DNA of 45,703 nt. Source: Desulfobacterales bacterium (GTDB taxonomy: Bacteria > Desulfobacterota > Desulfobacteria > Desulfobacterales > JANQIE01). The position numbers and the translations under genes were made by a program. Location: assembly GCA_028282295.1 (NCBI GenBank), contig JANQIE010000233.1, forward strand, positions 1-45,703, read 5' to 3'. A model generated the notes under the pieces. The model had not been told where the DNA came from, made no database searches, and saw only the letters and a program-made list of their open reading frames with translations. This document shows, one piece after another, positions 17,293 through 26,951 of the stretch (the first letter of the stretch is position 1; every line of letters begins with the position of its first letter).

Positions 17293-18843
17293 ATGTTTCA
17301 GCAGCAGCAAAGCTTCGATAACTTGGAGCACAGGGGTAAAGGATTGCAGGGTAGCGCATTGGATCATGTCAATGGCTCCCGGCACAATTTGCGGAATGAA
17401 CTGGCGCTTTGTCGCCAATTGATGGATCATGCGCCTTCAGGGCTCTTGCTTTTAGATTGCCATAATCTCGAATTTGTCTATGCCAATCAAAAAGTGTCCA
17501 CATTGTCCGGTTATGCGACGCATGAATTGGAACGGTTTGAGCGGCTTGCGCTTTTTACCCCTCAAAGCCGGTCAATTTTAAACGCTTTAATTGCAAGTAC
17601 TTGGCCCGGTAACAAGGCTTTTCGCGAATTGCGATTGGACTTGGTCACCAAAAACGGGATTGTCATACCGTGTAATTGCAATATTGCCTACAATTTTGGA
17701 AAGAGCACCCTTGACCTTATCGCACTATGGATCAGCGCAAAAGAACCAGCACCGCTCCACGGCGAAACGTATCACGCCGATAACCATAGCGACGAGCAGG
17801 CGACTGAAGCAGATGAACTCATTTGCGGTCTGTTCAAGTGCCAGGATGGACAGTTCACGTATGTCAATCATGCGTTGGTTGACATGTTCGGTTATGCGCG
17901 TAGTGAACTCATCGGACGCAGTATCTGTGATCTTGCCGATGCTGAAGAGCGTCCGCGAATCCAAAAAGAGCTTCAGCAACATAACACCGCAGTCGGAGAC
18001 GCGTGGGAAGATATCATCAAGTGCAATCACAAAAATGGCAAGTCGATCTGGGTGAAGTGCCGCAACAAGGTGACGACGATTGACGGTCGTCCGGCAATCC
18101 AGGGAAGTCTGATTGATATTACGGCCGAAATTGAGACCAAGCGGAAACATCGCAAAAGTAAGATGCATGCCAAACAGTTGGCCAATAAATTGTTGACGGC
18201 CCAGGAAACGGAACGGAAGAAAATCGCATTGGAATTGCACGATACTGTTGCCCAGAATTTAAGTGCAGTAAAACTGTCGTTGAGCGAAAAAATCAAACAA
18301 ATGGACAAGGATTCACGTCCGAGCGGCATATCGCTTGAATCGATCCTTGCCGTGGTGCAATCGAATATCAAGGAATTGCGGTGTTTTTTAACCGATCTCA
18401 GGCCGGTGATTCTTGAAGATTTGGGGCTTCTGGCCGCGATACGCTTGCAGTGCCGTAAATTCAGGAGTTTGAACTCACATATTATCTTGGAGCAGGATCT
18501 GGCGTTTCAGGAGGATGATGTGCCCCCGCTGCTTAAACGGGTTATGTACCGCATTTTATCCGAGGCGATGAACAACATTGCCAAACACAGCCAGGCATCG
18601 CGGGTGTCGGTGGCGTTGCGCAGGAACAACGGTAAGATTGAAATGGAAATTGCCGACAACGGCAGTGGTTTTGACGTAAAAAAGATACTATCCGTGCGGG
18701 GCTACAAGAAAGGTCTCGGATTGATCGGTATGCAGGAACAAGCCGATCTCTCGGGGGGTGTTTTCACCCTGGCTTCCCGCGAGGGGCGCGGCACACTGGT
18801 TCGCGTCGCTTGGCAGCAAGACTGTTTGGTTAACTGCAACTAG
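17293..18843 (+). CDS. PAS-domain sensor histidine kinase (HisKA_3/NarX-like)
   Basis: A 516-residue, apparently soluble kinase. The first PAS-like segment spans about residues 40-150 (MDHAPSGLLLLD...VYANQKVSTLSGY). The second spans about 175-285 (FTYVNHALVDMFGYARSELIG). The dimerisation domain has the phosphorylatable His at 316 in ERKKIALELHDTVAQNLS, typical of NarX/UhpB-type kinases. The ATPase domain has the N-box (EAMNNIAKHS), G1 (DNGSGFD) and GLGLIGMQEQA. AAAGGG precedes the ATG. No NarL-type response regulator adjoins it, so it is an orphan in this window. It converges with ccsA, with only 26 bases between the two stop codons. Confidence 0.9.
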   Translation: MFQQQQSFDNLEHRGKGLQGSALDHVNGSRHNLRNELALCRQLMDHAPSGLLLLDCHNLEFVYANQKVSTLSGYATHELERFERLALFTPQSRSILNALIASTWPGNKAFRELRLDLVTKNGIVIPCNCNIAYNFGKSTLDLIALWISAKEPAPLHGETYHADNHSDEQATEADELICGLFKCQDGQFTYVNHALVDMFGYARSELIGRSICDLADAEERPRIQKELQQHNTAVGDAWEDIIKCNHKNGKSIWVKCRNKVTTIDGRPAIQGSLIDITAEIETKRKHRKSKMHAKQLANKLLTAQETERKKIALELHDTVAQNLSAVKLSLSEKIKQMDKDSRPSGISLESILAVVQSNIKELRCFLTDLRPVILEDLGLLAAIRLQCRKFRSLNSHIILEQDLAFQEDDVPPLLKRVMYRILSEAMNNIAKHSQASRVSVALRRNNGKIEMEIADNGSGFDVKKILSVRGYKKGLGLIGMQEQADLSGGVFTLASREGRGTLVRVAWQQDCLVNCN

Positions 18844-18869
18844 ATCAATATCATTCATCAAAATTAAAT

Positions 18870-19715
18870 TCACGAACCGCCGACACCATAACTATGCAGA
18901 CCTGGCAGGTAATTAACGCCGAAATAGGTGAAGAGGACGGCCAAAAAGCCGACAATCGATATGAGTGCAATGCGGGTGCCGCGCCAACCGGCCATCAACC
19001 GGCAATGAAGCAGGATCAAATAGATAAACCAGGTGATCAATGACCAGGTTTCTTTTGGATCCCAACCCCAGTAACGTCCCCATGCAGAATACGCCCAGAC
19101 CGATCCTGAAATAATACCCATGGACAAGAAGAGAAAGCCGAACATGACCACCTGATGGGTGAGTTCGTCGATCAACTCGATTCTGGGCAACTGGTTTAAG
19201 ACCGAATCCGGATTTGAGCCGGCCCTGGCCTTGAACAGGTACATGATGCTCAAACCGAAACCGATGGCAAAGGCCGCGTAACCAATAAAACAGGTTATGA
19301 CGTGCGCGATAAGCCAATTACTCTTCAAGGCCGGTATCAACGGCCGGATCTGATCGCTGATGTTCGGATTCAATGAGGCGTATGCCATGGCGGCGAAGGC
19401 CAGCGGGGTGACAAAAGCACCGATGATTCTGCGCTTGTATTTGCGCTCGATAACCAAATAGATTACGACAATGGCAAATGCGAAAAACACCAGCGATTCG
19501 TATAGATTGGATAACGGTGCATGTCCCATGCCCAGCCGGTACGACTCGATCCAGCGCAGGATAATACCGGTGAGATTTCCCAATGCCGCCGTGATGGCAG
19601 CAATGCTGCCGATTTTACCCGCAGCCTCCTTTTTAAATACGATCGATAGGATATAAAAAAACGCCGCCGCCGCGTAGACGAAAGTTATAACGGAAAGGAT
19701 CGTAGAGCTGGTCAT
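18870..19715 (-). CDS. ccsA: Cytochrome c biogenesis protein CcsA/ResC (System II)
   Basis: A 281-residue polytopic membrane protein of the heme-handling family. The tryptophan-rich WWD motif is present in WGRYWGWDPKETWSL. Conserved histidines flank it in the surrounding helices (LIAHVITCF, LTHQVVMFG). The start at 19715 is chosen because GAGGGA lies upstream of MTSSTILSV. It acts with CcsB to deliver heme to apocytochromes c on the periplasmic side, which this organism needs for multiheme proteins such as QrcA. It lies 82 bases downstream of ccsB in the same direction. Confidence 0.93.
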   Translation of the reverse strand: MTSSTILSVITFVYAAAAFFYILSIVFKKEAAGKIGSIAAITAALGNLTGIILRWIESYRLGMGHAPLSNLYESLVFFAFAIVVIYLVIERKYKRRIIGAFVTPLAFAAMAYASLNPNISDQIRPLIPALKSNWLIAHVITCFIGYAAFAIGFGLSIMYLFKARAGSNPDSVLNQLPRIELIDELTHQVVMFGFLFLSMGIISGSVWAYSAWGRYWGWDPKETWSLITWFIYLILLHCRLMAGWRGTRIALISIVGFLAVLFTYFGVNYLPGLHSYGVGGS

Positions 19716-19797
19716 TATTAAGTTTCCCTCTAAATAATAAAAAGCGCCGAGCGATTGAAACGGGTCTGGTCGATGCAATCTGGTGGTGAGACCAGGA

Positions 19798-21174
19798 TCA
19801 GGCCAGTTTTTTCAATTTGTCGACGAGCAATTGGACCGCATTCTCCATGCCAACTTTATTCTGGGACGTTGTACCGGCCACAGCGATTTGAGTTTGGTTG
19901 TCGCGGCGGCTGATTTCGATACAAACCCGCTGGTGCGGTACAAAAAAAGTGATATAGCACCCTATTATCATAATGATGAAACCTGTGTAAACCACGCCCA
20001 CCCCCGGATCCCGGGCGACCTGCAAGCCGGTGTAATACCGTTTTTCGTAATCCACCACCGAGATAACCCACTGTCCTTTGCGCATCTGGTCAAATTCCGG
20101 AAACTGGACCGGCATGCGAACGCGTTGGGCGGGGCCATCAGTAGGCGTCAATGTGCCAATGAACGTTTCTCCAATATTTCGACTGCGAAACTGATCCGCA
20201 TGACGAAAATCCTCGACGATAAACCGACCACCACCTTCGGGTAAATCGATGGGTTTTCCGGGTTGCGCCCGGCGTTCGTATTCCATCTGGGATTGCCGGT
20301 TGGTAAATTTAAGCGTTACTGCCTTGGGGCCCATTTCGCCCAGGCTTGCTTGGTAAATACTGATTCCGGCATGACGCAACGGATCGTTGACGATAATGTC
20401 TTTCTGGGCAACCGGCTTGCCGTTGTTCAACAGGGTCAGCGAACTGCGAAATTCTTTAGGTGCGCCTGAATCGTAATAGCTAACATCGAAATCGTCGCAC
20501 CGGATTGTGAATGGGAGTTTGAGGCGCCGGTTTTGATTGCGAAGTGAAATAACATCAGTGGCTTCACCCTCGGGGATATTCACATAACCGTCAAATCCAA
20601 AACGGGAGCCGATGATGCCGCCCAACAGCAACAGAATTACGCTCAGATGCACCGTATAAACGCCCAGGCGGCCCCAGCGGCCTTTTTCAGCAAATAGGCA
20701 AATCCCGTTGCCGTTGGCGTTGTTTTCAATGCGATGAAAACGGTATTTGCGCGCGATTAGCGGTGCAAACCGTTCTTGTAGTTCCGTCACCGATTGATCA
20801 CTGTCAAACGTTTTACGATTGGACAGGCGTCGAAAGCGATCGGGATTGAAAGCCGGTTTCTGTTTAAATACGATTTTCCATGTGGCGCCCAGGCGTTCGA
20901 TTGAACAAACGACAATGTTGACCACCAGCAGGAAAAGCAACAGTTGAAACCACCAGCTATGGTACATGTCGAATAAATCGAGCGCGTGAAACAGATTGTA
21001 AAAAAAGCGGCCAAAGGCACGCAAATACTCGGCGGGGTCGGCGTTTTGCGGAATTACGGTGCCGAAAATCGAAGTCACCGCCAGGATCAATAGCAGTACA
21101 ACCGAAAGTTTAATCGAGGCAAAAAATTTCCAGAGTCCCTCAAAGGGATCATTTGTGGATTTTGATTTTCCCAT
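19798..21174 (-). CDS. ccsB: Cytochrome c biogenesis protein ResB/CcsB (System II)
   Basis: A 458-residue membrane protein with three N-terminal helices (VVLLLILAVTSIFGTVIPQN; FQLLLFLLVVNIVVCSIERL; VYTVHLSVILLLLGGIIGS), a large periplasmic domain (about 190-395) and a last helix (VVYTGFIIMIIGCYITFF). This is the ResB layout. The start at 21174 (MGKSKSTNDPF) is chosen because the frame upstream of it is low-quality and AAAAGGTAACGG precedes this ATG. It forms the heme-ligation complex with CcsA, encoded next. No thiol-handling partner (CcdA or CcsX) is nearby. Confidence 0.92.
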   Translation of the reverse strand: MGKSKSTNDPFEGLWKFFASIKLSVVLLLILAVTSIFGTVIPQNADPAEYLRAFGRFFYNLFHALDLFDMYHSWWFQLLLFLLVVNIVVCSIERLGATWKIVFKQKPAFNPDRFRRLSNRKTFDSDQSVTELQERFAPLIARKYRFHRIENNANGNGICLFAEKGRWGRLGVYTVHLSVILLLLGGIIGSRFGFDGYVNIPEGEATDVISLRNQNRRLKLPFTIRCDDFDVSYYDSGAPKEFRSSLTLLNNGKPVAQKDIIVNDPLRHAGISIYQASLGEMGPKAVTLKFTNRQSQMEYERRAQPGKPIDLPEGGGRFIVEDFRHADQFRSRNIGETFIGTLTPTDGPAQRVRMPVQFPEFDQMRKGQWVISVVDYEKRYYTGLQVARDPGVGVVYTGFIIMIIGCYITFFVPHQRVCIEISRRDNQTQIAVAGTTSQNKVGMENAVQLLVDKLKKLA

Positions 21175-21676
21175 TCCGTTACCTTTTTTGTATAGCGATT
21201 GAACAGGCCACGATAGCAAATGAATTGCTAAATGACAACCGTTCATACCACATTGTTGTAGCTTTTTGGCGATTGATTGATTGGCAACAATAACAATTGG
21301 TTGAAGACTGTTGCGCGGAATGGTAAGGGGTTGACACCGGTTTATCGGCAACCTGAATTTTGCGGCCCCTATTTTGGGGCGCATGCCATCTGCGCGGGAA
21401 CAGATTTTGGCGTAACCGTGACAGGAGTTCAACTCAGGTCCGGCTTGACATCCAAACCAAAAATATTTAATTATCTTGGCGCAATTATCGCTTTTGCTTT
21501 TATCGTAAAATCTGCCGTCAATTATGCTTTGGGGAAGTAAATCTTCGATTTTCCGTGGAGGCCCGACAGTCTGCTTTGGGATGCAGACATAATTCTGGCA
21601 ATCAGCCTGTACGGGTTTTTTAAAAAAAAGGGTGAAGCAGCAGGTTTGCACGTCAATCGTATCGTGAGGAGTAGGA
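21175..21676. other. Intergenic region between divergent ccsB and the ABC operon
   Basis: About 500 bases between two diverging operons. The open frame running through it on the minus strand is an extension of ccsB without coding character. Both promoters should lie here, but no strong consensus or hairpin is recognised. Confidence 0.5.
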
Positions 21677-22624
21677 ATGGCTATGATCGAGATTAAAAAT
21701 TTAACTAAATTTTTCGGCGCGTACAAAGCCGTGGACGATGTCTCATTCACGGTTAAAAAGGGCGAAATTTTAGGTTTTTTAGGGCCTAACGGTGCCGGCA
21801 AATCGACTACCATGCGCATGATCACCGGTTTTATTCCTCCGTCCGCGGGCACGGCGCTTATCGGCGGTTGCGACATCATTGAAGATTCATTGGCAGCGCG
21901 TGAAAAACTAGGATATTTACCCGAAAACGCTCCGGTTTATCCTGATATGACCGTTGTCCGGTATCTGGATTTTTGTGCCCGCATTCGAGGGTTTGTCGAG
22001 CCTGAACGCAGCCGTAAAGTTGAGGAAACCTTGGAAAAATGTTTCCTGACCGAAGTGACATACCAGAGTATCGATACCCTTTCCAAAGGATTCAAACAGC
22101 GGGTTTGCTTTGCCCAGAGTATTTTACACGATCCGGAATATTTGATTCTGGATGAGCCCACGGACGGTCTGGACCCCAATCAAAAACATGAAGTTCGCCA
22201 AATGATCAGGCAGATGAGCCCGCAAAAGGTCATTATCTTGTCGACGCATATACTAGATGAAGTGGATGCGGTCTGCAGTCGCGCTATTATTATCGCCAAT
22301 GGGCGCATTGTGGCTGACGCAACCCCGGACGCCTTGCGCGCCCAATCGCCTTCCCACGGTGCGGTGTGTGTTACTGTCGGCGCCGCGGCGCCGGAACCGC
22401 TCATACAGCAGCTAACTCAAATTGAGGGTGTTAAAACCACCGAGGTGCTGGCGCAATCCGATGGGGATCTGAAACTGCGGGTCTATCCACAAAGCGATAC
22501 CACCGTCATCGCCGATAGCGTCGTTGCCAGCTTGATGCAAGGTGACGTTGCCGTCAAATCGGTATTTGTCGAGCAGGGGCGTCTGGATGAAGTATTTCGC
22601 AATATAACAAGTAATTCACACTAA
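21677..22624 (+). CDS. ABC transporter ATP-binding protein (GldA-like)
   Basis: A 315-residue ABC ATPase. Walker A (GPNGAGKST), Q-loop region (LGYLPENAPVYPDMTV), signature (LSKGFKQRV), Walker B (YLILDEPTDGLDP) and H-loop (ILSTHILDEV) are all present. A C-terminal extension of about 90 residues follows, as in GldA and NosF types. GAGGAG lies five bases before the ATG. The next genes encode a permease, a GldG-like protein and a DUF4340 protein, a known gene set. The transported substrate is not established for such clusters; gliding is only one context in which they occur. Confidence 0.92.
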   Translation: MAMIEIKNLTKFFGAYKAVDDVSFTVKKGEILGFLGPNGAGKSTTMRMITGFIPPSAGTALIGGCDIIEDSLAAREKLGYLPENAPVYPDMTVVRYLDFCARIRGFVEPERSRKVEETLEKCFLTEVTYQSIDTLSKGFKQRVCFAQSILHDPEYLILDEPTDGLDPNQKHEVRQMIRQMSPQKVIILSTHILDEVDAVCSRAIIIANGRIVADATPDALRAQSPSHGAVCVTVGAAAPEPLIQQLTQIEGVKTTEVLAQSDGDLKLRVYPQSDTTVIADSVVASLMQGDVAVKSVFVEQGRLDEVFRNITSNSH

Positions 22625-22638
22625 AGGTGATGGTCAAG

Positions 22639-23391
22639 ATGAACAAGCAGTCGTTACGCAATGTTTGGGCGATTTACACACGCGAGCTCGCAGGGTACTT
22701 CGGTTCGCCGGTAGCCTACGTGTTTATCGTGATTTTCCTCTTGTTGCTCGGTTTTTTTACATTTTACGTCAGCAATTTCTTTGAGTTCGGGCAAGCCGAT
22801 TTAAGAGGTTTTTTTCAGTGGCACCCCTGGGTCTTTGTGATCTTGGTCCCGGCGGTCGCCATGCGGCTATGGGCCGAAGAACAAAGACTGGGAACCATCG
22901 AGTTACTACTTACGTTTCCGGTCAGTTTGCCGCAAATCATGCTGGGCAAATTCCTGTCGGCCTGGTCGTTTTTGGGAATTGCCCTTTTACTGACCTTTCC
23001 GATGGTTTTTACGGTTATCTATCTTGGACAGCCGGATATGGGCGGCGTTATCAGCGGGTATCTCGGCAGCTTTTTACTTGCCGGTGCATTTTTGAGCGTG
23101 GGACAAATGACCTCGTCCATGACCCGCAGTCAAGTTGTGAGTTTCATTCTGGCCGTAGTGATCAGTCTTTTTCTCATTCTCGCCGGTTATCCGCCTGTTA
23201 ATGCCGTGCTAAACGGCTGGGGCGCCCCCATGGTGCTGGTCAATTTGATATCGGATTTGAGTTTTTTAACCCATTTTATTTCAATGCAAAAAGGGATCAT
23301 TGATCTGCGGGATGTGCTTTATTTTGCTTCCGTCATCGGGTTTATGCTGTTTGCAGGGGCGGTTGTGATCCAAAACCGGCGCATTGCCTGA
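22639..23391 (+). CDS. ABC transporter permease (GldF-like)
   Basis: About 250 residues with six hydrophobic segments, beginning IYTRELAGYFGSPVAYVFIVIF, the typical opening of ABC-2 permeases such as GldF. The start is ambiguous: GTG at 22627, ATG at 22630 or ATG at 22639. The last is chosen for its spacing from AAAGGTG. It starts within 15 bases of the ATPase stop, so the two are translated together. The periplasmic loop is short and no soluble domain is fused. Confidence 0.9.
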   Translation: MNKQSLRNVWAIYTRELAGYFGSPVAYVFIVIFLLLLGFFTFYVSNFFEFGQADLRGFFQWHPWVFVILVPAVAMRLWAEEQRLGTIELLLTFPVSLPQIMLGKFLSAWSFLGIALLLTFPMVFTVIYLGQPDMGGVISGYLGSFLLAGAFLSVGQMTSSMTRSQVVSFILAVVISLFLILAGYPPVNAVLNGWGAPMVLVNLISDLSFLTHFISMQKGIIDLRDVLYFASVIGFMLFAGAVVIQNRRIA

Positions 23392-23441
23392 GCCGACGAC
23401 ACGACACCCCGTCGACCAACGCTAAGATCGCGTGCAAAATG

Positions 23442-23460
23442 CCATTTCCGGATGGACACT
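23442..23460. repeat. Solo end of the dispersed hairpin repeat (R5)
   Basis: The 19-base end CCATTTCCGGATGGACACT matches the outer arm of the R1-R4 repeats; it is closest to the reverse complement of the left end of R3. No partner arm is seen nearby. It lies in the gap between the permease gene and the GldG-like gene. Confidence 0.6.
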
Positions 23461-23518
23461 AACTTGATTTTACGTACACATAACTTCGGTTAAACCGGTA
23501 ATCGGGAGAAGATCAAAG

Positions 23519-25381
23519 ATGGACGCCAATAAACAATCGGTAATTTCGAAATCAATCCTGTCCGTGGGTGGATTAATTTTGGTTTTGGTTATTCTGATTC
23601 TGGTGAACGTGCTGTTCAGCAAAGCCACGCTACGTTGGGATATCACCCAGGACAAACTCTACTCTTTGTCGGCTAATACCAGAAGTATTCTTGCGGATTT
23701 AGAGCAACCGGTAACGTTGAAAGTTTTTTTTAGCCAGAGTATCCCGAACGTGCCGGTCACGATAAAATCCTATGCCGGTCGATTGATCGATTTTCTTTCG
23801 GAGTATGAGCAGCATAGCAGCGGCAAGCTTGTCCTGGAGATTTTTGACCCTAAGCAGGACTCCGACGAAGAAGAGTGGGCGCACAACTTCGGCATTGAAG
23901 GGATTGATCTGCCCACCGGCGACCGGATGTACCTGGGTCTTGTGGCCGCCGCGGCCGATCAGCAGCAGGCGATTCCCATGATGGACCCGGCCGGCGAGGA
24001 GCGCTTGGAATATGATATCACCCGCTTGATCTGGCGCGTTCAATCCGCCCAAAAGCCGAAGATCGGTGTGGTTAGCTCCCTGCCGGTTTTTGGCGGAGGC
24101 CCGCGTGGATTCGGCATGCCTCAGCAGGGGATGCAACCATGGGTGTTCATAAATGAATTGCGCAAAACCTATGATGTGCAGAAAATCGAACCTTCCTCGG
24201 AACGGATTGACGAAAATGTTAATCTGCTACTTTTAATGCATCCTAAAAACCTGGATGATAAACTGCTCTACGCCATCGACCAATTTATCCTCAAGGGGGG
24301 CAATGTGGTTGCATTCATCGACCCGGTGTCGGTGACCGACAGCACCCCCGGCCCATCCAAGGCATCCGCGGCGGATAAGCTCCTCACAGCATGGGGACTC
24401 AGCCTCGACACCGTGAAGGTCGTGGCCGATTATGACATGGCCACTCGTTTGCGCGGCCGGGACAACCGCGTGGAAGACAACCCGTTGTGGCTTTCCGTCG
24501 GTGTTGACGCATTTAATACGAAAAACATAATCACGGCGCAGCTGGAGAAAATGCTACTACCGGTTGCCGGGGCCCTGAAGTTCAAGGAGACCGAGGGGAT
24601 CGAATATGAAGTCCTGATCCAATCCAGTTTGAACTCAACCCTTGAAGATACATTTAAAGCCCGCATGGGTGCAGATGAAATACGCCGCAACTTTAAACCT
24701 TCCGCAGATCAATACGATTTGGCCGCCCGGCTCACCGGCCGGTTCAACAGTATCTATGGCGATGCGCCGCCGCCGGCAACCGCCAAGGACGCCGAATCCA
24801 AAGACAAACCAAAGCATTTGAAAACCGGTCAAACTAAAGCGACGGTGATCGTTGTCGCCGATACCGACTTTTTGTATGACGGGTATTATGTGAACCGGCA
24901 GAGTTTTTTAGGTTTCCAGATTGCCCAGGTATTTAACGATAATTTGAATTTTTTACTGAATGCCTGCGAGATGCTCACCGGCAGCCGGGATTTGATCGGG
25001 CTGCGTACCCGCGCCAAGCTGGAAAGACCATTTACCCGTGTCGAGGCATTGCGTAAAAGGGCTCAGGCACAGTGGCTTGTGGAAGAACAGGAGCTGGTCG
25101 CCAAAGTGGAAGCGACCAATCGCAAGTTAAGTGAATTGGAACGGCAGAAAGATCCGAGTCAGAAGATGATCGTCAGTCAAGCCCAGGAAGAAGAAATCCG
25201 CCGGTTCCAGCAGGAAAAACGGGATGTCAGCAAACGCTTGAAGGAAGTACGCCGAAACCTGAACGCCGATATCGAGGCCTTGGGAAATCGAATCAAATTC
25301 ATCAATATCTTTTTGATACCGCTGTGTGTGTTGATCGCGGGCGCACTTTTCGGGCTCACGAAGATGGGCCGACACCGCTGA
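23519..25381 (+). CDS. GldG-like ABC transporter auxiliary protein
   Basis: A 620-residue protein with one N-terminal transmembrane helix (residues about 13-33), a large periplasmic domain beginning with LRWDITQDKLYSLS, a phrase typical of GldG-type proteins (ABC_transp_aux), a likely coiled coil near 520-590 rich in Glu, Arg and Gln, and a last transmembrane helix (IFLIPLCVLIAGALFGL). CGGGAGAAG precedes the ATG. A 127-base gap with a repeat fragment separates it from the permease. It is expected to work with the ABC pair at the membrane; the molecular role is not known. Confidence 0.88.
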   Translation: MDANKQSVISKSILSVGGLILVLVILILVNVLFSKATLRWDITQDKLYSLSANTRSILADLEQPVTLKVFFSQSIPNVPVTIKSYAGRLIDFLSEYEQHSSGKLVLEIFDPKQDSDEEEWAHNFGIEGIDLPTGDRMYLGLVAAAADQQQAIPMMDPAGEERLEYDITRLIWRVQSAQKPKIGVVSSLPVFGGGPRGFGMPQQGMQPWVFINELRKTYDVQKIEPSSERIDENVNLLLLMHPKNLDDKLLYAIDQFILKGGNVVAFIDPVSVTDSTPGPSKASAADKLLTAWGLSLDTVKVVADYDMATRLRGRDNRVEDNPLWLSVGVDAFNTKNIITAQLEKMLLPVAGALKFKETEGIEYEVLIQSSLNSTLEDTFKARMGADEIRRNFKPSADQYDLAARLTGRFNSIYGDAPPPATAKDAESKDKPKHLKTGQTKATVIVVADTDFLYDGYYVNRQSFLGFQIAQVFNDNLNFLLNACEMLTGSRDLIGLRTRAKLERPFTRVEALRKRAQAQWLVEEQELVAKVEATNRKLSELERQKDPSQKMIVSQAQEEEIRRFQQEKRDVSKRLKEVRRNLNADIEALGNRIKFINIFLIPLCVLIAGALFGLTKMGRHR

Positions 25382-25520
25382 TGGGGTTGCCCTGCCGGAA
25401 ATTGAGAACGGTTTTTCAGCACAATAAAGCAGGTAGCATTCTTACTGTTTGTCTAAAATCAAAAAAAACCGTAAGGTTTAATTTTCGCTGCGGTGTGCGC
25501 AGCATTTTGGAGAAGAAATC

Positions 25521-26675
25521 ATGAAATCAAAAACATTCCTTATTCTGCTTGCCTTGGGAGTCGTGCTTGCGGCCGCTACGTATTTGATTTCAAAACCAGG
25601 GATCCAAGCCAACACCAAAAAAACGATGGGGCAAGCCTTGCTGGCCGATTTGCCGATCAATGATATCAGGACCATTGAGTTGTCTTCGGTTGAAAACCGG
25701 GTTGTATTGAAAAAAAATCCGGAAATCTGGGTTGTTAACAGCCATTATGATTACCCGGCCGATTTTTCCAAGATCTTTGATCTGGCCAAAAAGATTAAAG
25801 CGATCAAAATTGGCCGCAGCTTCAAGGGGGAGGCCGACATCCTGGCGCGATTGGGACTGGCCACACCGGCCAAGGACGTTAAGGACCCCGCCGCTGCCGG
25901 GTTGCGGTTGAAGCTGGCCGACAAAGACGGCAAGCAATTGGTGGATCTTGTATTGGCGCACCCGGACAAAACAAACTCGGCCGCCGCGGCATACTATGTA
26001 CGTAAAACCGACTCGAATCAGGTGTATCAGGTCGACAAAAATTTCAAGTTTATTGAACGTACGGATCAGGAATGGATGGCTGCCAGACCCTTTGAGGTCG
26101 ACGCCGAACAGATTTTCAAGGTCGATTGCCGTCGCGCAGGAGACTCAAAGCCACTGTTTACCCTTCAACGGCCGGAAAAAGGTAAGGATCCGGTTATATT
26201 GGATGCCCCTGCCGGTGTCAATGTCGATAAAAGTAAAGTGGATCAGGTGTTCGCGGCGTTGGGTGCTTTTGAGATCGAAGATGTTGAGGTGCCGGGAAAA
26301 CACGGTGATGCCGCCACGGATGATAAAAGGGCTTACGTTTTTGACTATGCGTTCTATGATGGGACGGTATTTTCCGTTAAGCCGCTGTCCCGAGTAGCCG
26401 CTGGCCAGGACCGGTTTTTATACCGAGTGACGGTGACGTGGGACGCCAAAGCCGCACAGCCGTCCGGAGCTGATTCCAAACAAACAGGTCGTGACGCGAA
26501 GCAGGACGCTGACACGGATAAAGTGGATAAAAAGGCTGACGATCCAGCAGCCCAAGCCGAGGCGCTGAATAAACGCATCGGGCAATGGACCTATGTCGTA
26601 TCTCAGTGGGTTAACGACGCGTTTATCAACGACCGGGCGCAGCTTTTCAAAAAGGATGAAAAACCGTCAAGTTAG
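25521..26675 (+). CDS. DUF4340 domain-containing protein
   Basis: A 384-residue protein with an N-terminal signal anchor (TFLILLALGVVLAAATYLIS) and the DUF4340 pattern of repeated beta-rich units (VVLKKNPEIWVVNSHYDYPAD...). The stretch at about 315-350 is low-complexity and rich in Asp, Lys, Gln and Ala. It is the last gene of the Gld-like operon, the usual place for this family, and is followed by a strong terminator. GGAGAAGAAATC precedes the ATG. The function is unknown. Confidence 0.87.
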   Translation: MKSKTFLILLALGVVLAAATYLISKPGIQANTKKTMGQALLADLPINDIRTIELSSVENRVVLKKNPEIWVVNSHYDYPADFSKIFDLAKKIKAIKIGRSFKGEADILARLGLATPAKDVKDPAAAGLRLKLADKDGKQLVDLVLAHPDKTNSAAAAYYVRKTDSNQVYQVDKNFKFIERTDQEWMAARPFEVDAEQIFKVDCRRAGDSKPLFTLQRPEKGKDPVILDAPAGVNVDKSKVDQVFAALGAFEIEDVEVPGKHGDAATDDKRAYVFDYAFYDGTVFSVKPLSRVAAGQDRFLYRVTVTWDAKAAQPSGADSKQTGRDAKQDADTDKVDKKADDPAAQAEALNKRIGQWTYVVSQWVNDAFINDRAQLFKKDEKPSS

Positions 26676-26751
26676 ATTGGACAGTCAGATAAGCCCATGT
26701 TCATATAGTGTCCTGCACCTGTGTGTGGATCTGGAAACGGGGCTACCACGT

Positions 26752-26793
26752 AAAAAAGCCAAATTGGTTAAATCTCTAACCATTTGGCTTTTT
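26752..26793. terminator. Terminator of the Gld-like ABC operon
   Basis: A 17-bp stem (AAAAAGCCAAATTGGTTA with TAACCATTTGGCTTTTT), closed by a short loop, with an A-run on one side and a T-run on the other. It can end transcripts from both directions and lies about 77 bases after the DUF4340 stop codon. Confidence 0.88.
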
Positions 26794-26951
26794 CATTAGG
26801 CGAAGCTGTCAACCAAATCAGGGCTTAACCGGTGGGCCGCGCTTTCAGGTCTGCTTCCGACAACGGTCACTCGTTTGTCAACCGTCTTTCGAAAGTTCCT
26901 TGAATTGCCTGATTTGTAAAATGACAACCTGCCTTTGGCGTGGCGTGCGAA

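Noticed and set aside
21175-21879. N-terminal extension of the ResB/CcsB frame, giving a 693-residue protein
   Set aside because: The extension has no domain, overlaps the ABC ATPase gene, and a good start with ribosome site exists at 21174.
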